NCBI GenBank assembly: GCA_963920575.1
Contig: OY986967.1
Span: 21,593,648 to 21,657,647, forward strand
Reading direction: 5' to 3'
Source of the DNA: Narthecium ossifragum
Taxonomy: Eukaryota > Streptophyta > Magnoliopsida > Dioscoreales > Nartheciaceae
Length of the DNA: 64,000 nucleotides
The notes below the pieces were generated by a model. It saw nothing but the letters and a program-made list of their open reading frames with translations. It did not search any database and was not told the DNA's origin. Every line of letters starts with the position of its first letter. Within the stretch, counting starts at the first letter, position 1. The translations under genes were made by a program, and so were the position numbers. Shown in pieces: positions 1 to 13,100 of this stretch.

Positions 1-752
1 GGAGGGAAATCAGCATCAGCACCCAATTTGTCAAAGCGTTGTGAACTAGAACCAGCACCAAAACCAACCTCATATTCCGAAGGACCAAATCTGCCCCTTT
101 GCCGTTGAATCTCCTACCACGCCCATCAATCTTCTGACGACTCGTTCAAAGCTGCACAAAATTCTGCTTCTAAATCGTTCCCCATACGCTCGTAGTAATC
201 AACAACCGGATACTCTGTAGCCCGTCTGTTGATCTCTAATTTACGTCTTTCGGCTGCCTTTTTCCCTTCCTTTACTGCCTCTATCTCATGTTTAAGTGTC
301 CGCTTGACCTCCTGTGACACTTTAGTGCATTTTTTCGTGTCTCTTGCATTTTTGGGAGGGGTGAGCAGACTGAAAATGCATGTGGCTGGTATTGCAGGAG
401 ATACGAAAAAATGCACTAAAGTGCCACAGGAGGTCAAGTAGACACTTAAACAGGAGATAGAGGCAGTAAGGCAGGGGGAAAAGGCAGCTAAAAGACGTAA
501 ATTAGAGATTGACAGACGGGCTACAGAGTATCCAGTTGTTGATCACTACGAGGGTATGGGGACGATTTAGAAGCAGAATTTTGTGCAGCTGTGAACAAGT
601 CGTCAGAAGATCGATGGGCGTGGGAGGAGATTCAACGGCAAAGGGGCAGATTTGGTCCTTCAGAATATGAGGTTGGTTCTGGTACTGGTTCTAATTCACA
701 ACGCTTTGACGAATCGGGTGCTGGTGCTGATTTCCCTCTCCGAAAGCTCAGC
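1..752. repeat. Inverted duplication of the hAT head
   Basis: Bases 1 to about 340 read as the reverse complement of about 398-752. Both arms encode the same BED-finger linker (KKCTKV, EIEAVK and RRKLEINRR-like words), the left arm on minus and the right arm on plus. The unpaired centre is about 341-397. The left arm runs off the window edge, so the full palindrome may be longer. Confidence 0.8.
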
Positions 753-1373
753 AGACAGAATTCTCTTCTTGGTATGTTCGGATCTCGCAGGCAAAGGGGT
801 AGGGCGAGCACAGACGTCAGAGGCAGGAGAAGCGCAGATGTTAGAGACATAGATCCAAACGTATTTCCTGGTCAAGAGTCCAAACAAAAACGGATCGATG
901 ACTGAAAAAGAGAGAAGAATGCAATAAGGCGCATCATATGTAAATGGTTTCACTTTATCCATATACCTCCATTCGCAGCCACGAATACTTATTTTCGAGC
1001 TATGATCAGTCCAGAAACATGGCTCAGGGATTGAGCCACCTACTCCCAAAGATATAGCAGAAAAATATTTGGATGATGAGGTCGAGGACATTCGCAAGTA
1101 TATATCCACATTTAAGATACAGTGGGATGCTTATGGGGTGACTTTGATGTGTGATAGCTGGACATGTCCCACGAGGTTGTCCATCATCAACTTTCTCGTA
1201 TACTGCAACAAAAATATCGTGTTTGTGAAGTCTGTGAATGCCTCAAATGATATTCACAACGCAAACTACATATACCGCTTGATTTAAGATGTATTACATG
1301 ATATTGGAGAACAATATGTTGTGCAGATAAGCAATTACATGTATTTTTGCCATTAGTTTTGTCTAGAGACTAA

Positions 1374-1580
1374 GCCCCGTTTGGTACGGGGATAAAAGTT
1401 ATTCTAGGTTAAGTAATAATGATTATTTGGGATAAGGAAAAAGTAGAGAGAAGTAGTAGGTGGAATGGGGATAACTTTTTATGGGTGTTTGGGGATAAAG
1501 TGTGGAATAAGGGGAATATTCCCCTCTTAACCCGGGATAAAAGTTATCCTGGGTTAACTATCCCAGTACCAAACGGGGCC
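1374..1580. mobile_element. MITE 1 of three adjoining MITEs
   Basis: About 207 bp with inverted ends: GCCCCGTTTGGTACGGGGAT at the left and CCCAGTACCAAACGGGGCC at the right, with a second inner pair around ATAAAAGTTAT. No coding capacity. The flanks read TAA and TTA, so no clean direct duplication is seen. It resembles Tourist-type (PIF/Harbinger) MITEs. It lies in the intron of hAT copy A. Confidence 0.7.
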
Positions 1581-1583
1581 TTA

Positions 1584-1956
1584 GGGCTTGTTTGTTTCGT
1601 GGTATTATAGATGGGATAGGATTAATAATCCCGTGGACCCCACTTTATCCCATGTTTGGTGTGATTTTAAGCATGAGATAAATTATCCCATTGGGACTCC
1701 ATATCCCAGGTACATGGGATAAAATTATCCCATAGGGGAGGTGGGATATGTAATCCCATGAGATAAGATCCATTGGATTAAAAAATAAAAAAGTTTAAAT
1801 ATTTGATTAAATCTTCTCCCACCGTATCATTTGTCTTACCAAACAAGAGAGAAGGGCTTAACCCCTCACATCATCTCCCGGGAGAATATATCCCAGGATA
1901 CTATCTCCCGGGAGATTATATCCATCCATATCCTGTCCCGTGAAACAAACGTGGCC
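1584..1956. mobile_element. MITE 2, Tourist-like
   Basis: About 373 bp with ends GGGCTTGTTTGTTTCGTGG and CCCGTGAAACAAACGTGGCC, and many internal GGGAT/ATCCC words. It is flanked by direct TTA at 1581-1583 and 1957-1959, the usual PIF/Harbinger target duplication. It abuts MITE 1 and MITE 3. Confidence 0.75.
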
Positions 1957-1960
1957 TTAA

Positions 1961-2364
1961 GGGTGCATTAGGTTGCGGGATAGTCTATCCCGGGATTAGA
2001 GGGGATGGGGATTGGTATCTGGGATAAGTAGTGGGATATGTATGATATTTTGTTGAAAAATAGTGATAAATTAGTAATGTTTGGTTGAAAAAGTAGAGAT
2101 AAAGTTGATGTGATTAGTTAAAAAGTAGGGATAATGAAATAATGATTGGTTGAAAAGTGAAAAAATAGGGATAAAATTGATGTGATTGGTTGAAAAGAAG
2201 AGAAAATGTAGTAACGATTGGTTGAAAAGTAAGGATAAAGTAGGGATAAAGTGGGTATAGGAATGGGGATAAAAATGGGGATTAGATGGTGTTTAGCTAC
2301 AATACATGGATAAAGTGGGCTTAACCCAAGATAGGGATTCTCTATCCCCAAACCAAACAAGCCC
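1961..2364. mobile_element. MITE 3, Tourist-like
   Basis: About 404 bp, from GGGTGCATTAGGTTGCGGGA to CCCCAAACCAAACAAGCCC, flanked by TAA at 1958-1960 and 2365-2367. The left TAA overlaps the right TTA of MITE 2 in one TTAA. The interior is a run of GATTGGTTGAAAAGT-like repeats without coding capacity. Confidence 0.72.
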
Positions 2365-5146
2365 TAATGGTTTTCTTTTCAATAATTCAAATTGTTACTG
2401 ATAATGACGCAAACTTGAAGGCGAGCGAGATGCTTATGGAGAGAAGAGGTCATTTGTTCTGAACTCCTTGTGCAGCACACTATATTAACTTGATCTTTTA
2501 TGACATTGGGGATATAAAAATGGTGAAGAGTACCATGGATAAAGCCCAACATGTGGCCAGCTATTTATACAACTCACCTTATCTTCATGCCATAATGAAT
2601 AAGTATATTAAAGGAGAGCTCATACAGCCGGGTCCCACTAGGTTCAGAACTAATTTTATCGCACTTCAGTCTATGACTAAAAGGAAGAATGGGTTGAAGG
2701 AGGCGTTTTTTGCATCCAGTGATTGGACAAGTTCCAAATATGCTCAAAAAGGCGAGGGGAAACAAGCTGAGCACACGATCATGTCAAGCAAATTTTGGGA
2801 GCATGTAAGTGAGATCATCATATCCGTAGAGCCCTTGTATTCTATTCTACGTATAGTTGACGGTGACACTAGGCCTCAAATGGGCTATGTTTATCACGCG
2901 CTAAAGATGACGAAAGACGAGATAAAGCAAGCAGGAACGTGACTTTCTGATCCGATCTTGTGGATCATTGATCGTCGATGGGACACACAGATGGGCTGAG
3001 ACCTCCACTTAGCAGGTAAATCCATCATCATCCAATGACTTTAGGTTATTTATTAAATTATAAGCACTAAGCAATCTTGTTCTCTATATGATAGGTTACT
3101 ATCTGCATCCGGGAATACACTACCGTTATAGCTTAAGCATGTAACATGATTTACTGCGAGCATTGCGAATCTGTATACTTAAACTTCAACCCGATGCTGA
3201 GTGTACCTCTCTTGCGATTAACGAGGTAAGCACCGCTTACCTTATTGTTTGTCCGTATTTAAACTCAATCAACCCCAATTGAAGTTAAGTAGTAATACCT
3301 TATGTCGGTATGGGCAGGGAAGTTTGTTTCGAGAAGCTGCGAGATCTTTTGGAGAAAACATGGTGATCAATGCGCGATATAACACTGATCCCGGTGAGCT
3401 TATGCTTTAATCTATCAGTCGATTATGGTATGCTAAGCTAATTGATATAACTAAACCAAACTGCAGCAGTTGTTTCTTGTCGCAACTGAGTAGTGGGTGC
3501 ATTTCGGAGACTCTGCAGCCAACTTAAAAAAACTAGTGATCCGCATCCTCTCATAAACCACCTCATCTAGCGGATGTGAACGCAACTGGTCTACATTCGC
3601 ACTCATCCACGCCAAAGTGCGAAATCGTCTATCATATGCTCGTATGGAGAAGATTGTGTACGTACACTACAACATGAGGCTTAGACTGCGACACATCAGT
3701 ACGGATTTGTCAAAAGATGTTGGAGAGCTCGATATTTTAGATGTTAGCTTTTTCGACGATGACTCTGATCCTATCAACGATTGGTTGCAGGCTACAGATG
3801 ACCAGCCGAACCCAGAGCTTGATGAGCCTAGTGACCCACCGCGTCCTTATCAGTACATTTCGCAGGAGCTGAGAGTGGACGACGTTGATGCCAGGAGCAA
3901 TGAATATGTGGGTCATCCTGTTGATGATTGACGTCCTGTAAGATCACAGAGAGCTGCTGTGAGTTCAAGCAGATCACATGCTTGACCTGATGAGCTCTGA
4001 CTTGGGGATGATGGTAGGGTGTTTGAGAGCCTCATGCAGGGCGCTAGAGATAAAAGAGGTCAAATGAGCCAGGTGTCTGAAGACCAACGGGGACGGGCTG
4101 CAAGTTCTCATCCGTCGACAATTGCGCCGACATTTGCAGGACGTCAATCCAAAAGTCCTATGGACGTTGAAGATGCGGAGACTACTGATAGCAAGTCGTC
4201 GTCTTTGGAGAAAAAGAGAAAGTGGAGGTGATAACGATGCCAGAGCCGGAGGAGAAGAGACATTCGTCTTAGAGACAGAGGCTCAAAGAGGCATACATTT
4301 TACTGAGGAACAATTTTATCATCATGCTACTCATGATTATGAACATGGCGCAAAACATCCAGGGGTCGAGGCCAATGTGGTATATAAAAGAAAGGGGAAT
4401 GACAACACAAGTGGAGGGACTAAGCATGACTACACTTCCATGCGCGAGGGATTGGCAGCGATCGATGTAGAGATCAGTTCATCTTCGTCTGCCCCTTCGT
4501 ACCGGCATGGTCATTATGGAGAGAGATATGATGAGGACAGTAATGCTACGTCCTAGCATTCTAGTCACATCGGCCAGCCTCAGTGGCCACAGGAGTCTAC
4601 CTTCATGCAGGGTATTTTTGGAGATACCGGATCATCTACTTCGAATGATAGTTTCGGATATTCATATGACTATCCTGATACAAACTAGCCATACCAAGCA
4701 CATCAGATTGAAGTGGTGACTATACAGGCTCCTGAAACTGTCATTGATTTCCAGCGTGATGTTGCAGAGTACCAGTCGCTCATTAGAGAGTTTGAAGTCT
4801 ATTATTATCCTTATATGACTTTCCCTCAGTATATGCAGCACCTGAGTTCTACTAAAAACATTTATCTTAGACCACCGGATGACAGATTATGGTTAGTCTG
4901 AGAAAGAGTTTGGTGTGTACTCATATAAGAGATGTATTGAGCTGTTGATTATGTGTCATGTATTGTATTATACTACTTTAATATGTTTTCACTCCGCTCT
5001 GGTATAAGAGATTATATTTGGCCAATTGGAGATGTTGAAAACGAGTGAATTCACTCATCTTGACTGGCACGGGGGCGTACCGGTCCGGCACGTCGCGTAT
5101 CGACGGGTTGTCGATACGGCGCGTGCCACCGGCATGGCAATCCTTG

Positions 5147-7080
5147 ATTTCGGATGACTGCCGGTCCGGTACATACCGACCGGCACAGACATTTGCCGGC
5201 CGGTATGGAAATCCTTCCCTGTACATATTTTGCCAAAATCCAAGAAAACCAAGATTTGAACACTCTTCGTCAACTTGTGCCCATGCCGATGTTTGGTAGA
5301 TTACTTGAGAGAGGGGGGAGAGAGAGAGAGAGGATGAGATCTCCTCTATGGCTTTTTCTCTTCTCATCTAGATCAAATCGTATGAATTTTTTTGGCAAAT
5401 CCCGCAAGAAATTTGAGTCCGGTTCCTTCCAAGTTTTCATGGGATTTGAAATTCGCATATTTATGCTGAGATGGCAACTAATTTTCCAAAATAACAGAAA
5501 CAGATGACGTGTCAACATCTGAGTGGAGCTTGGCACAATCTGACATGGTGCCAAGCTCCCACCGAATATTTTCCCCCAGTTATCAGGGTCCCATGACCCA
5601 TTCTCAAGCCCGACTTCAACATTGACCCGAATCAAGTCCAGGCCAGCCCGCTCTAGCTTGGGGCGAGTCCACTTAAGCGGCCAATGGGTCCCATCCTACT
5701 GGTGGTCCATCCTATCTAGCTAGTTATTTATTGCTTATCACTTTATTTTCTAGTTAGCTAATTTACTACTTCCTAGTTAGCTAATTTACTACTTCCTACT
5801 TAGATTGTATTAGGTCTCCTAGTTGATTTGGATTGAGTGGAGTCCAGTTCGCCTCCAACTAGAATAACTCTTTTGTATTCTTCCTTTGCCTATTTAAAGG
5901 CCAATCAATGAGAAAACACCATCACTCTATTGGAAAAATCCTCTATTGTGATCTATGATATTCAAAGGCTAGTTCTCCTTCCTTGGAGTTCCTTTAATCA
6001 TCATCTCCACCTTCTTTCCACTCTATTGCTCCCACCGCCATCGTCTTCTTCTTCTTTGGCGACATTGTAAACGAACCACCCCAAGCACTACCATCCATCA
6101 CCGTCTACCTAGGGCCACCGCTCAAGGCTGCCATCACATTCGCCCAAGGGGCCAGCCTATCCCTAGCTAGCCGCCGGCCCCACCCTTCATCGTCCAACTA
6201 GGACTCCTCCTTAGAAACCCTAATGAAGTACTAGTTCTCCCACAAAGAAGAGCTTTCGTGGCCAGCAGTGAACCGGGGCAGAAAAGGTTTTGAGTCTCAG
6301 GAAAGGCAAAAAAAGCTGTGCTCAACTGAGTTAAACTTCCTCCACTGTTAATCCTAGCCATCCATCTCTATTAATTCCCTAGGTCTAATCCTAGCCCATG
6401 AAACCAACTTACTACTCATCCAATCCTAGCCTTAGGATCTAGCTCGCTTATTTTCCTCAAATCTCATCCATCCATCACCCTTTCCTCTACCCTAATTCCT
6501 CCTAACCCTATCCACCCCCTTCTCTCTCTTCTACTTGGCCGCCACTCTTTGTCTCTCCTCTCGTCTTCTCTCTAGTGCCCTCTGATGAACCCAAGCTCCA
6601 CTCTGGCTACTTCTACCATAGGGAAGAAGAAGCAATCTCCAAGGTTCTATCTATCATGCAATGAGAAAAGAGGCCACGCAGCTGAGCTTACACAACTTAC
6701 AAGAGATCTGCTCATAATAGTCAACAAGAAAGACGGCATTATAAATCATGTTTTGAACTAACAACTACATCAAGAAGAAACTGAATTTATGTAGTACAAG
6801 TTTGAACACCACATCAATCCAGTAAGTTGGTAGGTTGCCTAGTTTGGCATGTCAGTGCCTATATTTCCATGACTAATACAATGCCTAACTCATGAAATAA
6901 TGTGTTTAACAATGTAAAAGATCTTATTTCCAGCAACAGGTTCGTATGATTTGATTCAGCTTCATCTAGCATATAACTAGGAAGACAGTTGAGAAACCAA
7001 GGGATATGACTTCTTCAATCCTATACAGAAAAACAAGCATAATTGACAGATCTGTAAATATAATAATCCTAGAAACTCAC
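5147..7080. other. Retroelement-like and hAT-end debris; no gene recognised
   Basis: 5147-5216 repeats hAT-type terminal sequence (CCGGCAC words, ending AAATCCTT). 5500-6600 has the look of an LTR or leader from a retroelement: a TATTTAAAGG box near 5892 followed by a CT-rich untranslated-like stretch, with short direct repeats of TAGTTAGCTAATTTACTACT near 5752-5780. No gag or pol was found, so the assignment is weak. 6700-7080 looks like ordinary AT-rich intron sequence. I searched the minus strand for the next NAGLU exon and did not find it. Confidence 0.35.
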
Positions 7081-7191
7081 ATAAGCCCCATCAGTGCAGT
7101 TATAAAGTGTCCGATACAGTATTTTCCAGGCATCTTGTAATGCAGGAACTGATTTTCCATACCTCCTCTTTGGGTAACGATTTATCCAGAT
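7081..7191 (-). CDS. NAGLU: NAGLU exon 15, last exon in view
   Basis: Acceptor AATACAG; encodes [20 protein letters not shown] then [17 protein letters not shown]. The donor is GTGAGT, so further exons are expected, presumably left of the window. Confidence 0.93.
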
Positions 7192-10100
7192 CTGTATTAA
7201 AGCAAAGAGAAATCGCTCCATTATTGGCCAGTAACGAACTAAACTAAACACATATGACAACAGAATTCATTTCAGCATTCTGACACACAAAGACACCAAC
7301 AAAGCAGCCACAGAATTTCCAGTATCTCTATACTGCATATAAGCTGCTACAAAAGACAAGTCCAAGATTTGGGACATAACATGTAACAAAGTCGTTGCAA
7401 AAGTTTCAAATTGTTACAAACCTTATGGTAGTCTAACCTTTTTAACTGCAATTAATTATACCTAGACATAGCATGAGAAAGAAAGCACTGAATAAGATAA
7501 TACACAACTGGGAAATTGCAGAAACTAAGCATCCAATTATTTTCATGCTGATCTTATACTTCGAGATTGGAATGTACCTGACTTATCACTAGTAGTCTAC
7601 GTAATAGCAGTTGATGGACACATTTTTGGTTTCTTCCAGGTAGCAAGTTTTATTTATGTTGCTAAAGTATCACTTAAAACTTATAGCAATATTGTTGATA
7701 CAGTATCAGGAGATATATACCCAATACACCCCACTAATTTAGTAAGAAAGTTTGATTCCAATCGTATATCTCCATGACAATGTACAATACAGGATAACTA
7801 CAAGCCCCTACTGCCTTATCCTAGCTTATATGATCTAGTTATTCTTCTTCGAATCTATATCTTCCAGGGTGTTCAAATGGTGGTTTTAAACTATATGAGT
7901 GGTTGGCCCCAGCAGGGAAGTATGAGTTTGCTGTTGCACTGCATGGTTACGTGGCGTTTGAACATCGAGGCCCTAGGCATTTGAACAGTGACTTATAGGT
8001 CATTTCATACCGTTTGAACGATAGTATGGCCATGCCGCTGGCACTTGCCGTGCCGACTTCTACTAGACACGATATTATCAATCTCAGCATGAAATGTGCA
8101 GATCAACAAAGTCCATACTGCAAGTAGATGTGTCGTGCCGATGCAAATTGGCATGGTTTGTGCCAACAAGGACAGAAATTCATTCTGGCGGCCATAAAGA
8201 GTAGTGATTACTAGACTGCTAAGACCACTTTCAATATGTCTCTGATCCTACACGTTGACTTGCTAACGACTGGGTAGATTTCCAAGATATTACAATAACT
8301 TTAGGGAAGCTAATATGCTTCTGTATATGCATATACAGGTCCACAAGAGACATATAGAAATAATAAAGCTCGAATAAGTAGATGGAATTCCATGCTCATG
8401 ATTATTCTAAGCATAACAAATCCATTTCCATTAGGTATTGGCTCATAACAAACTTTCTGATGCCTTTTAAGTCATCTTTATATTGTTAATGTGGTCGTAT
8501 TAGGTTGCGGATATATCTGTCACGATCTTTCAATAAAATCTGAGGAAGGCAGCACCAAATACTTTGGCCAGAAATCTACTTTGTCAACATGAATTCGGCA
8601 GCTGGCATTTGCAGATATGAGGTTTTCTGAAGTAGATAAACTCTTGACAAGTTGATGAGCTGGAATGCTAACTTAATAGTCCATTAAATAAAAGGAAAAG
8701 GGCTATAAGATGAATCAAAGATTCCCATCAAGAACTTTTATGTGGGCTACAGTGATAACATTTAATTGCATTAGGACAAACTTGTTGCTTATCCGGAAAA
8801 CCTGACCTTAATAATCCGGGAATAACAACCATGACAAATAATAGAGTCATGTGCGATGCAGAATTACAACATAAAAAACAATATATGACATATAAAAAGG
8901 AATAAAGGAGCTAACTACCATTTTCACCAGTATATTCCCAGCAACGCATGGAGAACAGAACCAGTATTTTTGAGATAAGAAAATTAGAAAAGTATGTTAA
9001 AAGTCACATCTGAGCTGAAGTTTTTACTTTTCTAGAAATACAGCTGTCTATAGCACCTTTGAGCTCTTGAAAATTGGTTATGCATAAATATTAACAGAAA
9101 GTACATTACCTCCATATCTATTTTGTTATTATGAAATGCCATTTCAGACATGAGGTCATAAACAACAGGGTTTTGCTCGATGCCTTCCATACACATCCCA
9201 ATACCGACCTTCAAACAGGTGATGATATGATACATTAGGAAAACAACGTATATAGTAAGAAAAGAGAAAGGTGAATCTAGAACTTATTTGATGAATCAAT
9301 ATTGCAACATGATACAATGATGCTGCAAGGTCATTTCTAGTGTCTGAGCTACAATGCAACATATACTGTTAAGATTTTAATCCTGGAGAACAATCATATG
9401 AGTAACAGACTGAAATACAAACAGTATGAATATTGCTACATATTTTAAAAGTTCAAAAAAGTGAATGATACACCAATCAGCTTATTGGTTGCAGTTTGCC
9501 TGCTTCCTGTGACTTCTATATATCAGAATCAATCATAGCCTAATTAGGATGTGATTAAGTGGTTGAAAATCTTTAACTTTATTAACAGGTGATAGCTATC
9601 AACCATTAACGTACAAAATTTAATAGAATAACAAACGTGCAGAATTTTTCCTTTGCTACACAAAAGATGTGGGTATACGACATAGTGTGAACTTGGCCTA
9701 CTCTTGTCATAAAAAAGGACATGATCCAATTCACTCCATGACTGAATAAGATCCTTGACATCCCTTTATTAAGGATAATGTTGATGAGAGGATATATGAT
9801 TCCGTAACTGAGCTAAAAGTGCTCAGTATCTGACTTCTGCATTAAGTTCAATCTTTATCATATGAACGCCCATAACCTCCTCGGAAGATAGGGAACAGAA
9901 CTTAGTAACATAAGAAGGCTTTTACAGAAGCATTTCCCTTGAAGTTTCACATGGGTGGACATTCCTTTGAATGCTGACATCTTAAAATACATAAATGTCG
10001 ATCTTACTATCAATTAGCATTTAACTACTTACATTGTTCTGTCCTTTTAGCTATATATTTCGAGCATTTATCAGCAAGTAAATGTGCTAACTCCATGGTG

Positions 10101-13100
10101 ATTACTCCCATCATGCTACAGAATGATCTATAATAAGCCTATTATATTTTCTAGGAAACCTACCAGTACGTCGTGTGCTGGCTCAAAACCACGACAGAAC
10201 ACATCCAATATCATGGCACGAGTGAATTTTCCACTGAAGTACCTTTTCTTTTTTCATTTTCCTTTTACCTCCTTAAAAGAAGCTGTTGTTGGACAACTTC
10301 TTCTGAAAGCTTAGGTCGATGGCTAAGTTTTCTGGTTTTTCCCCGTCTCCTCTCCTCTCGTCCTCCTGTCCTACCGAAATCGAAGACGATGCTGATATCT
10401 CCTCCCACCTCCACTGCTGCTTCTCCTAATTTCCCAATGCCTCCTCTCCCCCCGAAACCTCGATCCCAGTGCCACATCTCCCTCTTCTCACTCTCTCTCA
10501 CCTTCAACTTGTGTCGTCAGCACGAAGGCCATGGCCAGTAACAGTATGAATAGTGCCAAAGGTACATATCGTGAGGAAGAGTGCCAGCAACACAGATCCG
10601 TCAGCATTGCAATCATTGTAAATGAGTAATTAGGTACCACTTTTTGCAAGATAGTAACTTGTGCACTTTAAAGGGCCATAATGTTGAATGAAAGCCATAC
10701 AATGGTGGAAGCCCGAAGGACGATGGCAAATTCTGCAGTGAGCAATGGCTGCAGCTCTTGATATTCCGAATATGAAATTGTTATAGCAAATAAAAAACCA
10801 ATCAACCAATTTAACCGGTAAAAGAAGAAAATTTTGATAAAAATGGCTTATATTCTTTACTCCATAGTTAAAAGGAAACATAATGCCATGCATTGTACCT
10901 GAAATAAGCCTGTTGTTTCATTGTAAATTATGGACGTCATTATGTCTTAAGAGCTATGGAAAATGTGCAAACTATATGAGCAACTATAAGCATATACTGA
11001 GGGGTAATTAGTAATGTCTAGCTAAACAAATAAGAATGAAAAGGGGTATGTTGCCCGATCACCTAAATTTACTTCCAGTGTCCATTAGGAGGCGTGTTTC
11101 ACCATCAAAATTTATGCAGATACCTATCCAATTATGCAATTTTTACTCCAGCAAAAGCTATAAATAGTGTCCCCAACAGAGAGGTGGACTTGAATGTCAG
11201 GTATGCAGAAGTGATGCCAACTCTTGCAGAGGTTGTGGTGAGGTTGATGGTGTAGATGTTATTTAAGTTATATCGTATAATCTGCAGCGTAGTGTTAATG
11301 TGTGAAAGGCTATACATCATTAAAACATACACAACAACCATATTTTTAGGTTTCCTGACTCTCATTTTGCTAGTTGTAATAGGATATCAATGGAACCCAA
11401 TTGACCGTTACTTCTAAGTGGTCTTTGAAAATAAATAAATGCAACCTACATATTGAAAGAACAAATCTAAGGATAACCATCCTTGCAGCAAATATTAACC
11501 AGCCATCTCAAATTAGGTGGTCAAATTGATCCAAGGATTACCCTGCCGGTCTGTGCCGGTCTGGATGCGTTTTTACGGTAATGTTTTGACACAATGCAAT
11601 GCGTGTATTGGCACAAGCCTCATTAATGCATCTACTAGGACTTCAAGATCGTGCCGCCAACACAAGGCCCGTGCCACAAATTGGCATATCTAATGCTGGC
11701 CAGAGACCGGAACTTTACTCCTTGGATCAATCTCTGATACGTGGTATCTCTAACTTTTTCCCTACTATTTCGTGGTTGTCCTATGCAAGGATTTCTTTGT
11801 CAACAGGCACCAATTCTTTGCCAACCAGCACCCTTGGTGCCTGTTGACAAACATCAAGCCGGTGGGCCAGCGGCATCGGCTTGGCCCCCAGGTTTGGCAC
11901 ATCTACTTTTGCACATGAGCCGACTGGCACGGCTGGTGCCATTCGATACCTACTAATGCCGGTCAGCAACAGGGTGGTGCTGGGTGGTGCGGTCAGTACC
12001 AGGTTTCCACCTACCACCTCAATATAAAGAGGGAAGCAGAGAGGTAAAGGAGAGGAGAGCATAGGAAGGAAAGGGAAAAAAAAGCTGAAGAGGAGAGGAA
12101 GGAGAGACGTACCTAGGTCATCGAGGTCCTGGACAACCCTGGCATTGAGCGACTTAAGCCCCGGGTCCTGTGAAGTGGACTTAGCCCCCGTTTGGTTCAG
12201 GGTTAAGGGGAATAGGGTTAAGGGGGTTAGGGGTAAAAAAGTGAGATAAGAAATGGGGATAAACTTAACCCACTTTTAGCGTTTGGCTCATAAGCAGGGG
12301 TAAGTCAGTGGGTTAAACTTAGGATAAGGATAAGAATTGTAAAATGTATAAAATATATAATATTGTAATAGTGGATAAGTTAGTGGGTTAAGATTATAAT
12401 ATTTGAATTAACTTTTAAATTAATTCAAATATATGTACGTAATGTGTATAAAATATATAATATTATAATAGAGGGTAAGCTAGTGAGATTATAACATTTG
12501 AATTAATTTAAAAGTTAATTCAAATATTTGTACGTGAAATGTATAAAATATATAATATTGCATCAATGCATCCCCATGCGGGACCCACTTATATTAATAT
12601 AATTATAATATTTTAATATTTATTGTTAAAATAATATAAAATTATGTTTTTACACATCAATGCATCGACATGCGGCCCACTTATATTGATATAATAATAA
12701 TATTTTAATATTTATTATTAAAATAATATAAAATAATGTTTATACACATCAATGCATCCCCATTCGGACCCACTTATATTAATATATTAATAATATTTTA
12801 ATATTTATTATTAAAATAATATAAAATAAAATACTTTTTGCATGATGTAGACCAATCATGATATGACATATGGCATGTAGACCCACTTATATTAATATTT
12901 TATTATAATAACATATGAATAATATTATTTAATACAGAACGCATATAAAAAAAATATTATGCGTGCGCAAAAGTTTCTATACGCTCATAAAAACACATAC
13001 AAAAATTTTTATGGGTTCACAAAAATATTTGCACGTAGAAAAACAAACACGCACAAAATGCTACTACGCACGTAAACATTTTTATACCATCATAAAAATA

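Larger units (their letters stand above)
1..5146 (+). mobile_element. Decayed hAT transposon, copy A
   Basis: Plus-strand hAT relative of the intact copy at 39840-44852, with the same protein order but many stops and frameshifts. Remnants in order: BED-finger region with a GGVSRLK-like motif (about 350-440), linker (590-905), DUF659-type domain with CDSWT (about 960-1290), an intron now filled by MITEs (1374-2364), the VTDN second-aspartate block and following helices (about 2385-2990), the hAT dimerisation region (about 3480-3720) and the long polar C-terminal tail (3720-4901). The 3' end carries GGCAC/GTGCC-rich sequence and ends in AATCCTTG near 5146, matching the family's CAAGGATT terminus. 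The 5' end lies beyond or is scrambled at the left edge. It cannot make a transposase. Confidence 0.85.

Noticed and set aside
5154..5635. Open frames of about 120 codons near 5.2-5.6 kb on both strands
   Set aside because: They span hAT-end and leader-like repeats; no family recognised and both strands are equally open.
7081..7191. NAGLU ending truncated at exon 15
   Set aside because: Exon 15 ends in a proper GTGAGT donor and no stop follows in frame by homology, so missing exons beyond the left edge are more likely than truncation.
12564..12840. CRISPR-like array
   Set aside because: Only three adjoining 93-bp AT-rich units with no spacers, in a plant genome; part of a foldback element.
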